In this document: positions 17,542 through 26,249 of the stretch, one piece after another
Layout of the letters: each line of letters begins with the position of its first letter
How positions within the stretch are numbered: the first letter of the stretch is position 1
Source: Marinomonas primoryensis
Lineage (GTDB): Bacteria > Pseudomonadota > Gammaproteobacteria > Pseudomonadales > Marinomonadaceae
DNA: 64,000 nucleotides
Assembly (NCBI RefSeq): GCF_013372285.1
Contig: NZ_CP054301.1
Span: 4,004,723-4,068,722 of the forward strand
Reading direction: 5' to 3'
Position numbers and translations under genes: made by a program
Notes under the pieces: model-generated
What the model saw: only the letters and a program-made list of their open reading frames with translations
Databases searched by the model: none
What the model was told of the DNA's origin: nothing

Positions 17542-18583
17542 ATTCCGGTAAAAGTGCATTTTCCCACGCTTTGAGAAAACGTCGTCGTTTCGAATTATCA
17601 AGGTAAACCATCAGGGCGGGCCCCAAAGGTATAGGGTGAAAATTGATAGTATGGTCTTGCAGCTTCTGTTGAGATAACAATGCGTCTATGTCGGGATTCA
17701 AGGCCACCAGCTCACTGTGCTTGGCAATGACCTCTTGCCCCTCCTTAGAGATCAAGAAACTCACAAAACGCTGTGCATTTAATTCATGCCTTGCGTGCTT
17801 TGATATGAAGACAGCTCGGCTAACAACAAGAGCATAGTCTTGCGGAATCACTACTCCAATTCGATTATCTCGCCTTTCACGAGCGAATGAATAAGAACCC
17901 AATAGATTATAACCAAAGATTAATTCTCCAGAAGCAAGACCATCTAACAGGCTTGAAGTCTGCCCAAATACCTTTGTATGCGCACGGCCTAAGCTTTCTT
18001 GTAAGCGTCCGCTGATACTGGAAGTGACTTCATCTTGCGTTGCAACAAGATAGCCAATGCCTGAGCGACGCGCATCATAAGACCCCACTTTATGGGCAAA
18101 AAAAGCATCTTCACTGCGCATGACACTGGCTAATGATTCGTGAGTAAGAGGAACAGGTTTGTTTTTAAACGCCGCTTTGTTATAGACAAAAACAATCGGC
18201 TCGTAAGTAAAGCCGATAACTTCATTGCGCCAATTAGCCCAACTGGGAAGTGTTTCAACAGCCGTATCCAAAACCGGTTGCGCATAACCATCATTAACAA
18301 GACGAACCTGAAGATCCATGGCAGAACTAATCACAACATCAGGCTGATCCTGCAAAGGGTTTGCTCTTATTGCCTTATCCAATTCTTGAGTATTAAACTC
18401 GCGATACACGACTTCCATATTAGGGTAATTCGCTCTAAACGCTGCAAGCACTGGCGCAATTGCATCCAAATCCGTTGCACTGTATATCGTTAGCTTATTG
18501 CTTTCCCATACCGAGGGCTCCGCAAAACTTGGACTAGAAAGCGTCATAAAAATAACGATCAATGCACTCATATTTTTCAACAT
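17540..18583 (-). CDS. Periplasmic iron(III)-type ABC substrate-binding protein, orphan
   Basis: 347 residues with a signal peptide (MLKNMSALIVIFMTLSSPSFA, predicted cleavage after SFA). The fold signature is that of Fe(III)/thiamine-type binding proteins: LTIYSATDLDAIAPVLAAF, DVVISSAMDLQVRLV and VFVYNKAAF. No permease or ATPase gene is near. Its start overlaps the histidine kinase stop by 7 nt, so it is the third gene of a tctD-tctE-SBP operon. The context suggests a periplasmic sensory partner of the kinase rather than a transporter subunit; that is inference. Ligand unknown. Confidence 0.75.
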   Translation of the reverse strand: MLKNMSALIVIFMTLSSPSFAEPSVWESNKLTIYSATDLDAIAPVLAAFRANYPNMEVVYREFNTQELDKAIRANPLQDQPDVVISSAMDLQVRLVNDGYAQPVLDTAVETLPSWANWRNEVIGFTYEPIVFVYNKAAFKNKPVPLTHESLASVMRSEDAFFAHKVGSYDARRSGIGYLVATQDEVTSSISGRLQESLGRAHTKVFGQTSSLLDGLASGELIFGYNLLGSYSFARERRDNRIGVVIPQDYALVVSRAVFISKHARHELNAQRFVSFLISKEGQEVIAKHSELVALNPDIDALLSQQKLQDHTINFHPIPLGPALMVYLDNSKRRRFLKAWENALLPE

Positions 18584-19968
18584 AATGCGCTTCCTATTGT
18601 TAGATGTATTCGTGTTCTCAATCCGCCTAACGGGCTATCTTCTAAAAAAAAAGCCCCGCCGTGAGCTTCTGCGACACTGGCCACAATCGACAAACCCAAA
18701 CCTGAGCCATTAAGATCATTCGCCAGTCGTTGGAAACGCGCTTTGGCTTTGTCTCTTAATTCATTTGGAATGCCAGGGCCTGCATCATCAATAATAATAT
18801 CAAGACTGCGGCTATTGGATTGTAAAAAAATTTCAATCTGATTCTGTTCTGGTCCGTAATACACCGCATTCTCCAGCAAATTTCGAACCGCCTCCCGTAA
18901 GCTAATAGGGTCACCCATAACAAGAGGTAATGCTTGCTCACATTGATAAGAAAAATCGATCATTCTATGGGCGTTGTCTCGAACACACTCCGTTAACAAC
19001 TGTTTCATAATAACCTCGACATTCATTTCTTCAATGATTTTCGTATCTCCCCGATGCACAACCATCGCGTGTGTCAGTAGCTGATTAGTTAACCGCGTTA
19101 GACGCACATGCTCTTCACGTATTTTGCTTAAATACTCTGGCAGTTCATCCACATTTTTGCTTTGGCTAGCGATATCAAGTTGGGCTTGTGTCGAACTTTG
19201 TGCCGTTCGAATTTGATGACTAGCATCCGCAATAAAGCGCTTCATGCTTGCTAAATTTGACAATAATTGAGCCTGATAATCATTGATTGCTTTAACCAAA
19301 GGAAAGACTTCTTGGATCGGTGTTGATTGAATCGGTTCTGCTGACAAAACAGAATGGGACACGAGTGTTTTTGAAATAGAACTAAGCGGTTCAAGCGCAC
19401 GATTGATTGCAACCCAAAGCACAATCATGACAAATACCATAATGCCTAAAAGCACAGCAAAACTTCGATAAAGAATGTCATTCATCATTTGTTGCCGAGC
19501 TATTAACGTATGCGCAAGTACGACCGTTACCCAACCAGATACCGCTGGCTCAGACAGCCTTTTATGACGAACAACCACCCGAACATCCTCGGACAAATAA
19601 TGCGCGTTATAAAACTTAAGATGAGATTCTCCCTTAAGTTTTTCAAACAAGGGCATATCTACGTAACCGGTAATGAGCTCTCCTTGCGTTCCCAACACCT
19701 GATAAAACACCTTATCTTGTGCTGCCAATTGCATCATTTCAAAAGCCGCATATGGCAAATCTAAATCCACTTTTTTACCATACACATGGAGCCCTTCCAT
19801 GATCGATAAACTGGCACTATTTAGTAATCGATCATAAGAATAATTTGAAGCTTCACGCGCGTAATGCCAAACACCAATACTTAATATTAAAAAAATCGAC
19901 AATAATAAAAAGGCCGAGCGAGTCAGCATTCGAAGACGTAACGAATAACTTTTCTCAATCATCGACAT
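18577..19968 (-). CDS. tctE: TctE-like sensor histidine kinase
   Basis: 463 residues. An N-terminal membrane segment (about 15-36) and a second at about 168-190 enclose a periplasmic 2CSK-type sensor domain of some 130 residues. The H-box has the phospho-His at H251 (DASHQIRTAQSS), but the usual Pro after RT is Ala256. HATPase motifs: N-box REAVRNLLENAVYYG, G1 DDAGPGIP, G2 GSGLGLSIV. TctE kinases control tctCBA carboxylate transporters, which lie divergently next door. It overlaps tctD by 14 nt and the binding-protein gene by 7 nt. Confidence 0.85.
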   Translation of the reverse strand: MSMIEKSYSLRLRMLTRSAFLLLSIFLILSIGVWHYAREASNYSYDRLLNSASLSIMEGLHVYGKKVDLDLPYAAFEMMQLAAQDKVFYQVLGTQGELITGYVDMPLFEKLKGESHLKFYNAHYLSEDVRVVVRHKRLSEPAVSGWVTVVLAHTLIARQQMMNDILYRSFAVLLGIMVFVMIVLWVAINRALEPLSSISKTLVSHSVLSAEPIQSTPIQEVFPLVKAINDYQAQLLSNLASMKRFIADASHQIRTAQSSTQAQLDIASQSKNVDELPEYLSKIREEHVRLTRLTNQLLTHAMVVHRGDTKIIEEMNVEVIMKQLLTECVRDNAHRMIDFSYQCEQALPLVMGDPISLREAVRNLLENAVYYGPEQNQIEIFLQSNSRSLDIIIDDAGPGIPNELRDKAKARFQRLANDLNGSGLGLSIVASVAEAHGGAFFLEDSPLGGLRTRIHLTIGSALC

Positions 19969-20623
19969 GAGCTAAATACCCTAAGCCACGAATGGTTTTA
20001 ATAATCAACGTGGAGCCATCTAGTTGTTTTCGTAACCGCGTTAATGTCTGCTCTATAGCATTGGGTGTATACGCTTCATCGTAACGATAAAGACGATTAG
20101 ATATATCGTCTTTGTTGAGCACACGATCAATGTTTTTTAAAAAAAGCTCTAACAACTGTAACTCTCTTGGCCGTAAATCTAGCGTTATATCACTTATTTT
20201 CGCCGAATGTGACGCTAAATTGTAGACTAAGTTACCACACCGAATTTCATTGCTGGCGCCGCCACGTCCACGACGATAAAGCGCACGGCACCGTGCTGCT
20301 AGCTCACGAAAATCAAATGGCTTCGCAAGATAATCATCCGCACCAAAGTCTAATGAACTCACTCTATCGTCTACTTCTGTTCGCGCTGTTAGCACAAGAA
20401 CGGGGACGCGATTCCCTTGGTTGCGTAAGCTCTGCAAAAGCTGGAAACCGCTTTTTCCAGGTAAGTTAATGTCTAAAATCAGCAAGTCAAAATCATCAAA
20501 CGACAAACTTGTCTCCGCTTTTTCAACTGAATCAATCCAGTCAATCGGATGACCTAAATTCCGAAAATAAATTCGAATCGAGTCAGCCAAACTTTCATTA
20601 TCTTCAATCAATAACATACGCAT
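19955..20623 (-). CDS. tctD: TctD-like response regulator (OmpR/PhoB family)
   Basis: 222 residues. The receiver domain has the phospho-Asp at D51 (LLILDINLPGKSG), the acidic pocket in IEDNES and the Lys in LAKPFDFREL. A C-terminal winged helix follows, with LRPRELQLLELFL and RLRKQLDG. It probably activates the divergent tctCBA transporter operon when its kinase TctE senses a di- or tricarboxylate. The 120-nt gap to tctC contains a direct repeat suited to an OmpR-family dimer. Confidence 0.87.
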   Translation of the reverse strand: MRMLLIEDNESLADSIRIYFRNLGHPIDWIDSVEKAETSLSFDDFDLLILDINLPGKSGFQLLQSLRNQGNRVPVLVLTARTEVDDRVSSLDFGADDYLAKPFDFRELAARCRALYRRGRGGASNEIRCGNLVYNLASHSAKISDITLDLRPRELQLLELFLKNIDRVLNKDDISNRLYRYDEAYTPNAIEQTLTRLRKQLDGSTLIIKTIRGLGYLAHVDD

Positions 20624-20646
20624 GACGGAACCCTTTATCTTATTCT

Positions 20647-20663
20647 TGTCAGGTTAGTGTCAG
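20647..20663 (+). promoter_or_regulatory. TGTCAG direct repeat in the tctD-tctC intergenic region
   Basis: TGTCAG-N5-TGTCAG, with an 11-bp period typical of OmpR/PhoB-family sites, lies centrally between divergent tctDE and tctCBA. It fits either a TctD site or a Pho box; sequence alone cannot decide. Confidence 0.55.
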
Positions 20664-20743
20664 TTTAAAGGAGTAGCTTTGCCAACTACTGTGCAACCTT
20701 GTACAGCAAAATAAAACAAAAAGAAATTTGGAGAATGAAAAAT

Positions 20744-21721
20744 ATGAAATCCCATATCGCCTCTTTATTACTTGTTAGTGGCATTTCTGCTGCGTTCAAC
20801 GCAAGCGCGTTTGAGCCATCCAAACCAAGCTGTATTGCACCTGCAAAACCCGGTGGTGGTTTCGATTTAACCTGCCGTATTTTATCCACTGGCTTTGCCA
20901 ATGCAGACATCACAAAAATTCCTATGGCAGTAACTTTTATGCCTGGCGGCGTAGGCGCTGTTGCCTACAACTATATTAATTCCACCACACCAGATGACCC
21001 AAACAAGTTAGTTGCTTTCAGTTCCGGTTCATTACTGAATCTTGCGCAAGGAAAATTTGGTAAAAACCTAGATGAAAATAACGCTCGCTGGGTAGGTACG
21101 GCTGGTGTCGACTATGGCGCGATCATGGTTCGAGCTGACGCACCGTGGAATACGTTGAATGAATTGGTCGATGATATCAAAAAAGACCCAACTAAATTCG
21201 TGCTTGGTGCCGGAGGTGGTGTCGGTAGCCAAGATTGGATGAAAGCGGCCATCCTAATGAAGTCCTCTGGTGTCGATCCAAAGAAAATGCGCTATGTCGC
21301 TTATGAAGGCGGCGGTGAAGCATTGGCAGCGTTACTCGGCGGACACATTAAAGTGTACCCAGGTGATGTCGGCGAAATGAAAGGTTTGGTTGAATCAGGC
21401 AAGGTAAAAGTGCTTGCCATTATGTCTCCTGAACGTTTGAAGGGTGAATATTCCAAATACCCAACCGCTATCGAACAAGGTTACGATGCAGAATGGACCA
21501 TTATTCGAGGTTATTATTTAGGGCCAAAAGTGTCTGATGAAGCCTACAACTATTGGGCGGCTCAATTTCAAAAAGCCTATAAAAGCCCAGCGTTTGAAAA
21601 AGTTGTCGTCGATCAAAATCTAGTACCGTTTACCATGTCTGGCGACACACTAGACAACTACATTAAAGAACGAGTCGCTTATATGCGTGGTTTAGCAAAA
21701 GAAGCTGGCTTAATTAAGTAG
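20744..21721 (+). CDS. tctC: Tripartite tricarboxylate transporter substrate-binding protein TctC
   Basis: 325 residues from the ATG at 20744, which lies 10 nt after GGAG; the ATG at 20735 is only 1 nt from that site and is less likely. The signal peptide is MKSHIASLLLVSGISAAFNASA. Mature-protein features of the Bug/TctC family: CIAPAKPGGGFDLTCR near the start, then PGGVGAVAYNY and FSSGSLLNLAQG. It captures a di- or tricarboxylate in the periplasm for TctAB. It heads a tctCBA operon divergent from its probable regulators. Confidence 0.92.
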   Translation: MKSHIASLLLVSGISAAFNASAFEPSKPSCIAPAKPGGGFDLTCRILSTGFANADITKIPMAVTFMPGGVGAVAYNYINSTTPDDPNKLVAFSSGSLLNLAQGKFGKNLDENNARWVGTAGVDYGAIMVRADAPWNTLNELVDDIKKDPTKFVLGAGGGVGSQDWMKAAILMKSSGVDPKKMRYVAYEGGGEALAALLGGHIKVYPGDVGEMKGLVESGKVKVLAIMSPERLKGEYSKYPTAIEQGYDAEWTIIRGYYLGPKVSDEAYNYWAAQFQKAYKSPAFEKVVVDQNLVPFTMSGDTLDNYIKERVAYMRGLAKEAGLIK

Positions 21722-21738
21722 TGAATTGAGGCATTAAC

Positions 21739-22179
21739 ATGTTATATGACCGCATTTTCGCGGGCGTTTTTTTGGTACTGTCCGGGCTAGTCGCCTGGAC
21801 AGCTTACTACTTCGACGTTCCGTTTCAGTATGAGCCCTTAGGGCCAAAAGCCTTTCCTATTATTTTGTCGATTATTTTGGCAGCCTGTTGTATTTGGATG
21901 ATGATTAAGCCCGATCAAAATACTTGGCATCCAACCAAAGAGGTTCTCACCAAGATCGTTATTGGTCTAGTTATTATGGTGCTGTATGCCGTTCTATTTG
22001 AAGAAGCAGGCTTCATTATTTCCACCACGTTAGTCGGTACTATTTTTAGTTGGCTGTTTGGTGAAAAGCCTTTAAAAGCCTTTTTGTATGCTTTCGTCCT
22101 AAGTTTAATTAGCTATTTTTTATTAGCTGATTTAATGCAGCTTAATGTCCCAACCGGCCTACTTTTCGGAGACTTCTAA
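21739..22179 (+). CDS. tctB: Tripartite tricarboxylate transporter small membrane subunit TctB
   Basis: 146 residues with four predicted membrane segments, the usual size and topology of TctB. GLVAWTAYYFDVPFQYEPLGPKAFP in the first third is a family-like stretch. It lies 17 nt after tctC, and its stop overlaps the tctA ATG by 1 nt (TAATG), so the subunits are co-translated. Confidence 0.9.
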   Translation: MLYDRIFAGVFLVLSGLVAWTAYYFDVPFQYEPLGPKAFPIILSIILAACCIWMMIKPDQNTWHPTKEVLTKIVIGLVIMVLYAVLFEEAGFIISTTLVGTIFSWLFGEKPLKAFLYAFVLSLISYFLLADLMQLNVPTGLLFGDF

Positions 22180-23666
22180 TGGACGTTTTACACTACTTAT
22201 CAATCGGATTTTCTGTCGCCCTGACGCCATTGAATTTGGGGTTGGTTTTAGCAGGATGCTTTATCGGCACCTTAATTGGTTCATTACCTGGTATTGGTCC
22301 TATCAATGGCGTCGCCATTTTATTGCCATTAGCCTATTCCATTGGTTTACCACCAGAATCAGCTCTTATTCTGCTAGCCGGCGTCTATTATGGCGCTGAG
22401 TATGGCGGCCGGATTTCAAGTATATTGCTCAATGTTCCCGGGGACGCTGGTGCTATTATGACCACCTTAGATGGCTACCCTATGGCCAAGCGAGGAGAAG
22501 GTGGCAGAGCCTTGGCGTTATCGGCGGTTTCCTCTTTCTTTGGAAGTATGGGCGCATTACTTTTGATGGTCATTTTTGCTCCTTTACTCAGTAAATTAGC
22601 CATTCAATTTGGCCCTTCCGAATATGTCTGGCTGATGATTTTTGCCTTCACTTGTTTGGCTACCATGGTGGGTAAACGCCCAATCAAAACCGTTATTGGT
22701 GTGGTTATTGGTCTGCTTTTCGCGACCGTAGGCATTGATTCTGGAACCGGTATTTTACGTTTTACCATGGGGATTCCAAACCTATTCGACGGTGTCGACT
22801 TTCTGGTTGTCGTCATTGGTATGTTTGCCATCAGCGAAGTATTGATACTGCTAGAAAGCTGGGCTCGTAACGATTTAAAACTCACGCCTGTGGGAAAAAG
22901 CTTTATCAGTTTTTCTGACATCATGGCAGTGAAATGGGTCATTTTACGCTCGACAATTTCTGGTTTTTTAATTGGCGTCTTGCCAGGAACAGGGGCATCC
23001 ATTGCCAGTGCCGTAGCTTACGGTACAGAAAAACGTTTCGCAGCAGGAAAGGACGACCACTTTGGCGAGGGGGATATTCGAGGTTTAGCGGCGCCAGAGG
23101 CGGCAAACAATGCAGCGGCGGCAGGCTCTATGGTTCCGATGCTGACGCTGGGTATTCCAGGCAGCGGCACTACAGCTATTTTATTGGGTGCCTTGATGAT
23201 GTTTAATATTACACCGGGTCCTCTTTTGTTTGAACAACAACCAAATATCGCTTGGGGCCTGATCGCTTCTATGTTTATCGGTAATATCGCCTTGTTGGTG
23301 ATGAATTTACCGTTAATTGGTGTATTTGTTCGGTTGCTGTCTATCAAACAATCTTATCTTGTACCGATTATTGTGATGTTAACGTTTGTTGGAATCTACT
23401 CCATTCATGGGGATACGTTCGATCTCTTCTTCATGATTTTATTGGGTGTTTTTGCTTTCATTTTTCGCAAGTTAGGCTTTTCTCTTGCACCGGTCATTTT
23501 AGGTTTGGTATTGGGAGAAGTGTTGGAAGAAAACTTACGCCGTGCACTGTCTATTAGTGGTGGTGATTGGTCTATTTTACTGAATGGCACCATGACTTAT
23601 GTCTTGGCGATTGCCACTATCGCAGCATTAATTGCACCTAGATTATTGAAAGTGTTTAAAAAATAA
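22179..23666 (+). CDS. tctA: Tripartite tricarboxylate transporter large permease TctA
   Basis: 495 residues with about 12 membrane segments. Conserved TctA features are LIGSLPGIGPINGVAILLPL near the N-terminus, YYGAEYGGRISSILLNVPGD, LIGVLPGTGASIASAVAYG, and the APEAANNAAAAGSMVPMLTLGIPGSGTTA region in two parts. It carries the sodium- or proton-coupled transport step for the carboxylate bound by TctC. Last gene of the operon, followed by a clear terminator. Confidence 0.95.
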   Translation: MDVLHYLSIGFSVALTPLNLGLVLAGCFIGTLIGSLPGIGPINGVAILLPLAYSIGLPPESALILLAGVYYGAEYGGRISSILLNVPGDAGAIMTTLDGYPMAKRGEGGRALALSAVSSFFGSMGALLLMVIFAPLLSKLAIQFGPSEYVWLMIFAFTCLATMVGKRPIKTVIGVVIGLLFATVGIDSGTGILRFTMGIPNLFDGVDFLVVVIGMFAISEVLILLESWARNDLKLTPVGKSFISFSDIMAVKWVILRSTISGFLIGVLPGTGASIASAVAYGTEKRFAAGKDDHFGEGDIRGLAAPEAANNAAAAGSMVPMLTLGIPGSGTTAILLGALMMFNITPGPLLFEQQPNIAWGLIASMFIGNIALLVMNLPLIGVFVRLLSIKQSYLVPIIVMLTFVGIYSIHGDTFDLFFMILLGVFAFIFRKLGFSLAPVILGLVLGEVLEENLRRALSISGGDWSILLNGTMTYVLAIATIAALIAPRLLKVFKK

Positions 23667-23690
23667 CAATTACTCGTTGTCTTTTATTCA

Positions 23691-23730
23691 AAAAAAACCT
23701 TCATGATCAACATAATCATGAAGGTTTTTT
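23691..23730. terminator. Bidirectional terminator between tctA and the TRAP binding-protein gene
   Basis: A perfect 10-bp stem, CCTTCATGAT/ATCATGAAGG, with a 7-nt loop is flanked by seven A on the left and six T on the right. It serves two convergent operons. Confidence 0.92.
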
Positions 23731-23760
23731 ACTAAGCAAAAAGTCCTAAATCAAAAAAGA

Positions 23761-24873
23761 TTAATCAATCTCGCGAGCATTGATGTAAGCGCGTTCAGAC
23801 ACTTCGTGCCACGCTCTTACTTTGCTGCCAAAGTCTTTGAATGAGTCATACACTTTCTGGCTCATTGGATCCGCTGCTGCCACTTCTTCTAATGTTTCAG
23901 TAGAGGCTTTTTTCAGCGCCGACAAAACATCATTAGGGAAAGGTTTAAGTATGACGTTATGCTCATTAACCAACGTCTCTAGTGCCGTGTTGTTCAAGGC
24001 AGTGAACTCATCTAGCATGTCAGCGTTCGCTTGGCGAGTCGCCGCACGCACGATCAACTGAAGATCTTTTGGCAAGGCTTCAAACGCTTCTTTATTGTAA
24101 AGCGCTTCCATTGTTGAACCTGGCTCATGCCAACCTGGGTAGTAGTAGTATTTCGCCGCTTTGTATAAGCCAAATGCTAAATCATTGTATGGTCCAACCC
24201 ATTCCGTCGCATCAATAGCGCCAGTCTGTAAAGAAGTGAAGATTTCGCCACCAGGTAAGTTAATTGGTGTACCACCCACTTTCTTCAAGACTTCTCCGCC
24301 AAGACCTGGAATACGCATTTTTAGACCTTGGAAGTCTTCAAGAGAATTAATCTCTTTATTGAACCAACCACCCATCTGTACCCCAGTGTTACCGGCGGCC
24401 ATTGGGATTAGGTTAAACGGGGCGTAGATTTCTTCCCATAGTTTTAAACCGCCACCGTGGTGAATCCAAGAGTTGATCTCTTGTGCAGTAAAACCAAATG
24501 GTACCGCGGTAAAGAACTGAGCCGCTGGCGCTTTACCTTTCCAGTAATACGCTGCACCGTGACCCATTTGCGCCGTACCACGAGATACAGCATCAAACAC
24601 TTCCAATGGTGGAACAAGTTCACCCGCCGCATACACTTTAATGTTTAAGCGACCACCGGACATTTCATTAATATTTTTGGCAAGGGCTTCTGCACCCGTT
24701 CCTAGACCTGGAAAGTTCTTTGGCCACGTTGTGACCATTTTCCAGTTAATGACGTCGGCTTTTTTCTCTACTTTTGCCGTTTCTTCCGCTTTTTCGGATC
24801 CGCCACAAGCCACCAAGGTGGCTGCTGTCAAACCGACTAATGCCAGCTTGCTCCACAATTTTATTTTATTCAT
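23761..24873 (-). CDS. TRAP transporter substrate-binding lipoprotein (DctP family)
   Basis: 370 residues. The N-terminus is a lipoprotein signal with lipobox LVAC (Cys23), so it is probably membrane-anchored rather than freely periplasmic. The mature part matches DctP proteins of the 2-oxo acid/mannitol-chloroaromatic group: WKMVTTWPKNFPGLGTGAE, RGTAQMGHGAAYYWKGK, and the ligand-site region MRIPGLGGEV and GAIDATEWVGPYND. No permease gene is adjacent; the dctQM pair at 9415-11348 is of the matching type and lacks a binding protein, so they may work together. GAGGG precedes the ATG. Confidence 0.9.
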   Translation of the reverse strand: MNKIKLWSKLALVGLTAATLVACGGSEKAEETAKVEKKADVINWKMVTTWPKNFPGLGTGAEALAKNINEMSGGRLNIKVYAAGELVPPLEVFDAVSRGTAQMGHGAAYYWKGKAPAAQFFTAVPFGFTAQEINSWIHHGGGLKLWEEIYAPFNLIPMAAGNTGVQMGGWFNKEINSLEDFQGLKMRIPGLGGEVLKKVGGTPINLPGGEIFTSLQTGAIDATEWVGPYNDLAFGLYKAAKYYYYPGWHEPGSTMEALYNKEAFEALPKDLQLIVRAATRQANADMLDEFTALNNTALETLVNEHNVILKPFPNDVLSALKKASTETLEEVAAADPMSQKVYDSFKDFGSKVRAWHEVSERAYINAREID

Positions 24874-24964
24874 TCACTTTATCCCTCAGGAGACGCGTTA
24901 AATTTATTGTTATAAGACCTAGCCTTCCAGCTCAGCTCATCACACAACCCTAATTGTGCGATTC

Positions 24965-24993
24965 GGGTCAGCATTATGAAGTAATATTGACCC
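24965..24993. promoter_or_regulatory. Imperfect palindrome upstream of the DctP gene
   Basis: GGGTCAGCATTA and TAATATTGACCC form a 12-bp inverted repeat (10 of 12 pairs) around TGAAG. No T-tract follows on the minus strand, so an operator is more likely than a terminator. A second small palindrome, GCACTAAGTGC, lies at 25010-25020. The regulator is unknown. Confidence 0.45.
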
Positions 24994-25108
24994 TTTAGAC
25001 ACATTCTGTGCACTAAGTGCATTAGATAGTATGAATTGCCGTCTCAGCTCTCAAGGCCTTTTTAATTTTATTTCTTTTTTATGTGCCTCGTTATTATTCA
25101 TTTTCCAC

Positions 25109-26167
25109 TCATAACGTTGGAGAATAACTCCACGACATACGTTGACCGCTCTCTGCAGACTGTTCCGCTAAACACAAACCATAAATTAACTGACAAGCAT
25201 GCTCCATCGATACCGGAGCCTCACCTTTGCCAAGAATCGCATCACGCAGCTGAGCATAAAACGCGGCGTACTCGCCTTGTGTGGCCTCTTCTGGAACAAC
25301 ATCAATATCATCTTGGGAATGCGCAATAAATCGCGTATTTCGCTGTTGTGCCGCTCGTGATGGGAAGCTCGTATCCCACGGCATTTGCCCTGCTCGTAAA
25401 GCTTCTTCTTGCGGATCTAAACCAACACATTGCCAACTGCCTTTGGTGAATCTGGCATTAAAACGGCGCATTTCGCCCGCTTCAAATGGCGTTGACGCGA
25501 TACGAACACGTTTATCATCGTAGCCTAACTCAACCTCAAACCAATCATGGGTTTGGCTGCCTTCACGCAAACGATCAATACTGGCGTGCATCCATTTTGG
25601 CGGCCCAAACAAACACAAAGCTTGATCTAATATATGCGGGCCTAGATCCCAAAAAATCCCCGTTCCCACTCCAGGTTCTTCACGCCAACGCGCTTGAGCT
25701 GTCGGACGGAAACGATCAAAGCGAGAATCAATATGCTTCAACTCACCCAACTCTCCGCTTTCGATCAAGGCTTTAAGACGCAGAAAATCGCCATCAAAGC
25801 GACGATTTTGATAAACACAAAACACCAAGCTTTTTTTCTTAGCAAGGGTACACAAGGCTTCTATCTGAGATAAATCAGTAACAGAGGGTTTTTCTAGCAA
25901 CACGTGCTTGCCGCTTTCCAACGCTTGTTTCGCCTGATCAAAATGCAACACGTTTGGTGTGGTAATCACCACCAAATCCACATCAGACGCCATAAACACA
26001 GCCTCGGCAGACGACACAACCATGGCATCAGGCAAAACTGCTTTCACTTCACCCGCCTTGGAACTGCAAACATACGCCATCGTCATGCCAGGGTCGTTCA
26101 TCACAAAAGGTGCGTGAAACACTCGCCCAGACAAACCAAAGCCGATCAAACCAACACGAATAGCCAT
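25109..26167 (-). CDS. Gfo/Idh/MocA-family NAD(P)-dependent oxidoreductase (YdgJ-like)
   Basis: 352 residues. The N-terminal Rossmann domain has VGLIGFGLSGRVFHAPF and the family motif EKPSVTDLSQ, whose Lys is catalytic in relatives. The C-terminal half has HIDSRFDRFRPTAQARWRE and GIFWDLGPHILDQAL with a conserved His. The closest family I recognise is E. coli YdgJ, a putative oxidoreductase with no well established substrate; a sugar, inositol or related polyol is likely. The gene lies 82 nt after uvrD on the same strand and may have its own promoter. Confidence 0.87.
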   Translation of the reverse strand: MAIRVGLIGFGLSGRVFHAPFVMNDPGMTMAYVCSSKAGEVKAVLPDAMVVSSAEAVFMASDVDLVVITTPNVLHFDQAKQALESGKHVLLEKPSVTDLSQIEALCTLAKKKSLVFCVYQNRRFDGDFLRLKALIESGELGELKHIDSRFDRFRPTAQARWREEPGVGTGIFWDLGPHILDQALCLFGPPKWMHASIDRLREGSQTHDWFEVELGYDDKRVRIASTPFEAGEMRRFNARFTKGSWQCVGLDPQEEALRAGQMPWDTSFPSRAAQQRNTRFIAHSQDDIDVVPEEATQGEYAAFYAQLRDAILGKGEAPVSMEHACQLIYGLCLAEQSAESGQRMSWSYSPTL

Positions 26168-26249
26168 CCCTTACCCTCTTTCACCTAAACTTTATATTTA
26201 TGGACAGTCTTATAGACAAACAAATCAACATAAACCAGAACACAATAGA

